Positions 6,011-7,300 of a DNA stretch of 7,300 nucleotides are shown piece by piece. The first letter of the stretch is position 1, and each line of letters begins with the position of its first letter. Origin of the DNA: Pseudomonadota bacterium (GTDB taxonomy: Bacteria; SAR324; NAC60-12); contig JACNKY010000193.1 of the NCBI GenBank assembly GCA_014381795.1, forward strand, positions 1 through 7,300, given 5' to 3'. Made by a program: the position numbers and the translations under genes. The notes beneath the pieces were generated by a model. The model ran no database searches. It worked only from the letters and a program-made list of their open reading frames with translations, and was not told where the DNA came from.

Positions 6011-6062
6011 TATTTACACCACTTGCATTTTGTTATAAAATTGATCTTTCAATATACTTGCT

Positions 6063-6195
6063 CAGAATACCATGTCAAATCAGTAAAATCTATCTGATTT
6101 GAAAAAGAATACATTCTGGATTTAGGTAAATTTGTAAGACATGGTACTGGAGATGCAATAAGTTTGCATGTGTTAGTACATTTCAGCTAAAGTAC
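6063..6195. repeat. Nested and tandem inverted repeats, possible structured RNA
   Basis: An outer perfect 9-bp pair, TACCATGTC (6068-6076) with GACATGGTA (6138-6146), extends by CAG/CTG (6063-6065 and 6147-6149) across an AA bulge. Inside it sit AAATCAG (6077-6083) with CTGATTT (6094-6100), and AGAA/TTCT (6106-6109 and 6114-6117) on a TACA tetraloop, so the whole can fold as a three-way junction. Two more hairpins follow: ATGCAA/TTGCAT (6153-6158 and 6164-6169) and GTAC-TTT/AAA-GTAC (6176-6195, one bulged A). The density is above what AT-rich spacer normally shows. It could be a small RNA, a leader element of either flanking gene, or a decayed mobile element end. The strand is undecided. Confidence 0.45.
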
Positions 6196-6319
6196 AGCAA
6201 TTACTTCGTTTTTCATGAGATTGGACTAGGGTTTTAACACCCTCAGAGGTTAACTTGAATTTTTGCCTGCCAGTTTTATGTTTTGTCGCTTCCCGCCAAT
6301 TATGATTCCCTTGCGTTCA

Positions 6320-6361
6320 TTGACAAACAAAAATACAAGTCAGCAACATTCCGGTTATAGT
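6320..6361 (+). promoter_or_regulatory. Candidate promoter elements for lptD
   Basis: A perfect -35 box TTGACA lies at 6320-6325. At 18-nt spacing the -10 would be CAACAT (6344-6349), which is weak. A better -10-like TATAGT (6356-6361) is too far from TTGACA to use it. Either would start transcripts near 6356-6368, which supports translation from the ATG at 6389 rather than from the in-frame ATG at 6302. Confidence 0.3.
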
Positions 6362-6388
6362 ATTGGTTCAAGTCAGTTTTTCCTTATT

Positions 6389-7300
6389 ATGAGGTCTTTT
6401 ACAAGTGTTGCTCTCTGGATTCTGGTGTTACTAGTTTTAATACCTGTTCAAGTCTCAGCGCAAAAGGAATTGGATGTTCCTCAACTTTCAATTCAGACAC
6501 AATCCTACTTACACAATCCGGAAGCAGGAACATATCTTTACCACAACGCAAAGGTTGAATGGGAAGGGATATCAGTGGAAAGTACGGAAATACTTTACCA
6601 TCCGGGAAAAAATAAATTAACCGCAAAAGGTTACGTTAGAGTAACAGAAGGTGAAATTATCGCGGTGATGGATGAGTTGGAAATCAACATTAAAGATGGA
6701 AACGGACTTTTCATAAACGTAATCTTTTATGATGCCTCTAGCAAAGCATACATGACTGCGAAAGAAGTCCGCAGAGTTGGTAAAGGTGAATATAACGCCA
6801 AAACATGTACTTTCACAACTTGTAATCCTAAATCTCCGGCATGGCAGATAGCAGGTAGTGAGGTTAATTATTATTCACAAAACTTCTCATCATCAAGCAG
6901 TTCTACTTTAAGAGTCGGAGGAGTTCCTGTTTTTTACTTTCCGTATCTTGCCTGGCCAACTGTAAAACGACGTCAATCAGGATTCCTTCCTCCGGAATAT
7001 CTCATAGTCCGCAGCAGTCTGAGAAAATTTGACCTTGGTTACCGCATCGGAATTCCGTATTTTTGGGATATTGATCCTGAACAGGATTTAACACTTACTT
7101 ATGACTGGGTGGAGCGACGCGGACCAGGAATCCGTCTTGATTATCAATATGCCTGGAAAGAGGGCATGCGTGGAGAAATAAAATACCAGCAATTTTTTGA
7201 ACGTGATCCGCGTGATCCTGAAAATGAATCCGGAAGTTTAAGTCCAGAGGAAATAGAATCTTCAGATTTAAATCAGCAACGTTTTAAATTTAACTTTAAA
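6389..7300 (+). CDS. lptD: LPS-assembly outer-membrane protein LptD (OstA/Imp), N-terminal part, open at right edge
   Basis: LptD is the outer-membrane beta-barrel that, with LptE, inserts lipopolysaccharide into the outer leaflet. The frame is open for 304 codons to the window edge with no stop. Residues 1-24 form a Sec signal peptide (MRSF then a hydrophobic run, cleavage VSA-Q). About 30-140 is the periplasmic OstA/LptA-like beta-jellyroll (LYHNAKVEWEG, KLTAKGYVRV, AKEVRRVGKGEY). Then TTCNPKSPAWQIAGSEV aligns with the E. coli segment around C173, making C145 the likely conserved disulphide cysteine; C140 is an extra cysteine. The barrel entry follows: GGVPVFYFPYLAWP, RQSGFLPPE, GYRIGIPYFWDI and DLTLTYDWVERRGPG, all strongly LptD-like. 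In-frame ATGs at 6302 and 6278 would add 29 or 37 residues ahead of the signal peptide and are less likely. No ribosome binding site is visible. The C-terminal barrel and the second cysteine pair lie beyond the edge. Confidence 0.88.
   Translation, partial: MRSFTSVALWILVLLVLIPVQVSAQKELDVPQLSIQTQSYLHNPEAGTYLYHNAKVEWEGISVESTEILYHPGKNKLTAKGYVRVTEGEIIAVMDELEINIKDGNGLFINVIFYDASSKAYMTAKEVRRVGKGEYNAKTCTFTTCNPKSPAWQIAGSEVNYYSQNFSSSSSSTLRVGGVPVFYFPYLAWPTVKRRQSGFLPPEYLIVRSSLRKFDLGYRIGIPYFWDIDPEQDLTLTYDWVERRGPGIRLDYQYAWKEGMRGEIKYQQFFERDPRDPENESGSLSPEEIESSDLNQQRFKFNFK

Larger units (their letters stand above)
6011..6388. other. Long intergenic region between divergent SNc-like and lptD genes
   Basis: No convincing gene is seen in these 378 bases. 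It must contain promoters for both flanking genes. Its left part (6063-6195) is packed with inverted repeats, described separately. A further short hairpin is AGGGT (6228-6232) with ACCCT (6239-6243) around a 6-nt loop. From 6254 onward the lptD frame stays open, with in-frame ATGs at 6278 and 6302, but the translated stretch is not protein-like. No tRNA is recognisable. Confidence 0.6.

Noticed and set aside
6302..6388. N-terminal extension of lptD from ATG 6302 or 6278
   Set aside because: It would bury a clean signal peptide 29-37 residues inside the protein, and the candidate -35 box lies downstream of 6302.
1..7300. CRISPR array, tRNA/rRNA genes, insertion sequences or attachment sites
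   Set aside because: No regularly spaced repeats, no cloverleaf or rRNA-like segment, and no transposase, integrase or terminal repeats with target duplication were seen.

Overview
The window carries eight protein genes of ordinary bacterial make-up, two of them cut by the window edges. An LptD-type outer-membrane LPS assembly protein and an MEP-pathway IspG point to a Gram-negative, LPS-bearing bacterium. The DNA is moderately AT-rich. UGA is a normal stop for infA and for the small membrane gene, so the standard code is in use. The IspG sequence style (GTNHGSLSDR, NRFGD, GMVESALE) resembles cyanobacterial and plastid-like IspG more than the E. coli protein. A free-living marine or environmental lineage is plausible, but no species can be named from this sequence.

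Layout, left to right. On the minus strand infA (initiation factor IF-1, TTG start with a strong ribosome binding site) is followed by argS (arginyl-tRNA synthetase, N-terminal 138 residues only). A 278-bp divergent intergenic region separates them from a plus-strand run: dgt (type-2 dGTP triphosphohydrolase), ispG and a 63-residue single-span membrane protein. Next comes yggS (PLP homeostasis) on the minus strand. Only 24 bp from its likely start, a plus-strand gene of the glycine/betaine/sarcosine/D-proline reductase selenoprotein B family diverges from it. An exported, degenerate staphylococcal-nuclease-like protein lies on the minus strand, then a 378-bp intergenic region rich in inverted repeats, then lptD on the plus strand running off the right edge.

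The main discovery is the gene at 4531-5322. A conventional gene call would stop at the in-frame TGA at 5041-5043 and give a 170-residue fragment. The same frame continues for 92 further codons that clearly belong to the same family. The TGA sits in the U-x-x-C redox motif of that family, and a perfect 7-bp hairpin with a GGUCG loop starts 10 nt after it, as expected for a bacterial SECIS. I read it as a 263-residue selenoprotein with Sec171 and Cys174. No partner reductase subunits, selA, selB or selC are in the window.

Functionally the genes are translation (infA, argS), nucleotide and isoprenoid metabolism (dgt, ispG), cofactor homeostasis (yggS), thiol/selenol redox (the selenoprotein) and envelope (lptD, the exported nuclease-fold protein). 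Apart from likely co-transcription of infA-argS and of dgt-ispG-small membrane gene, nothing ties them into one pathway. Few starts have a Shine-Dalgarno sequence; infA is the clear exception.
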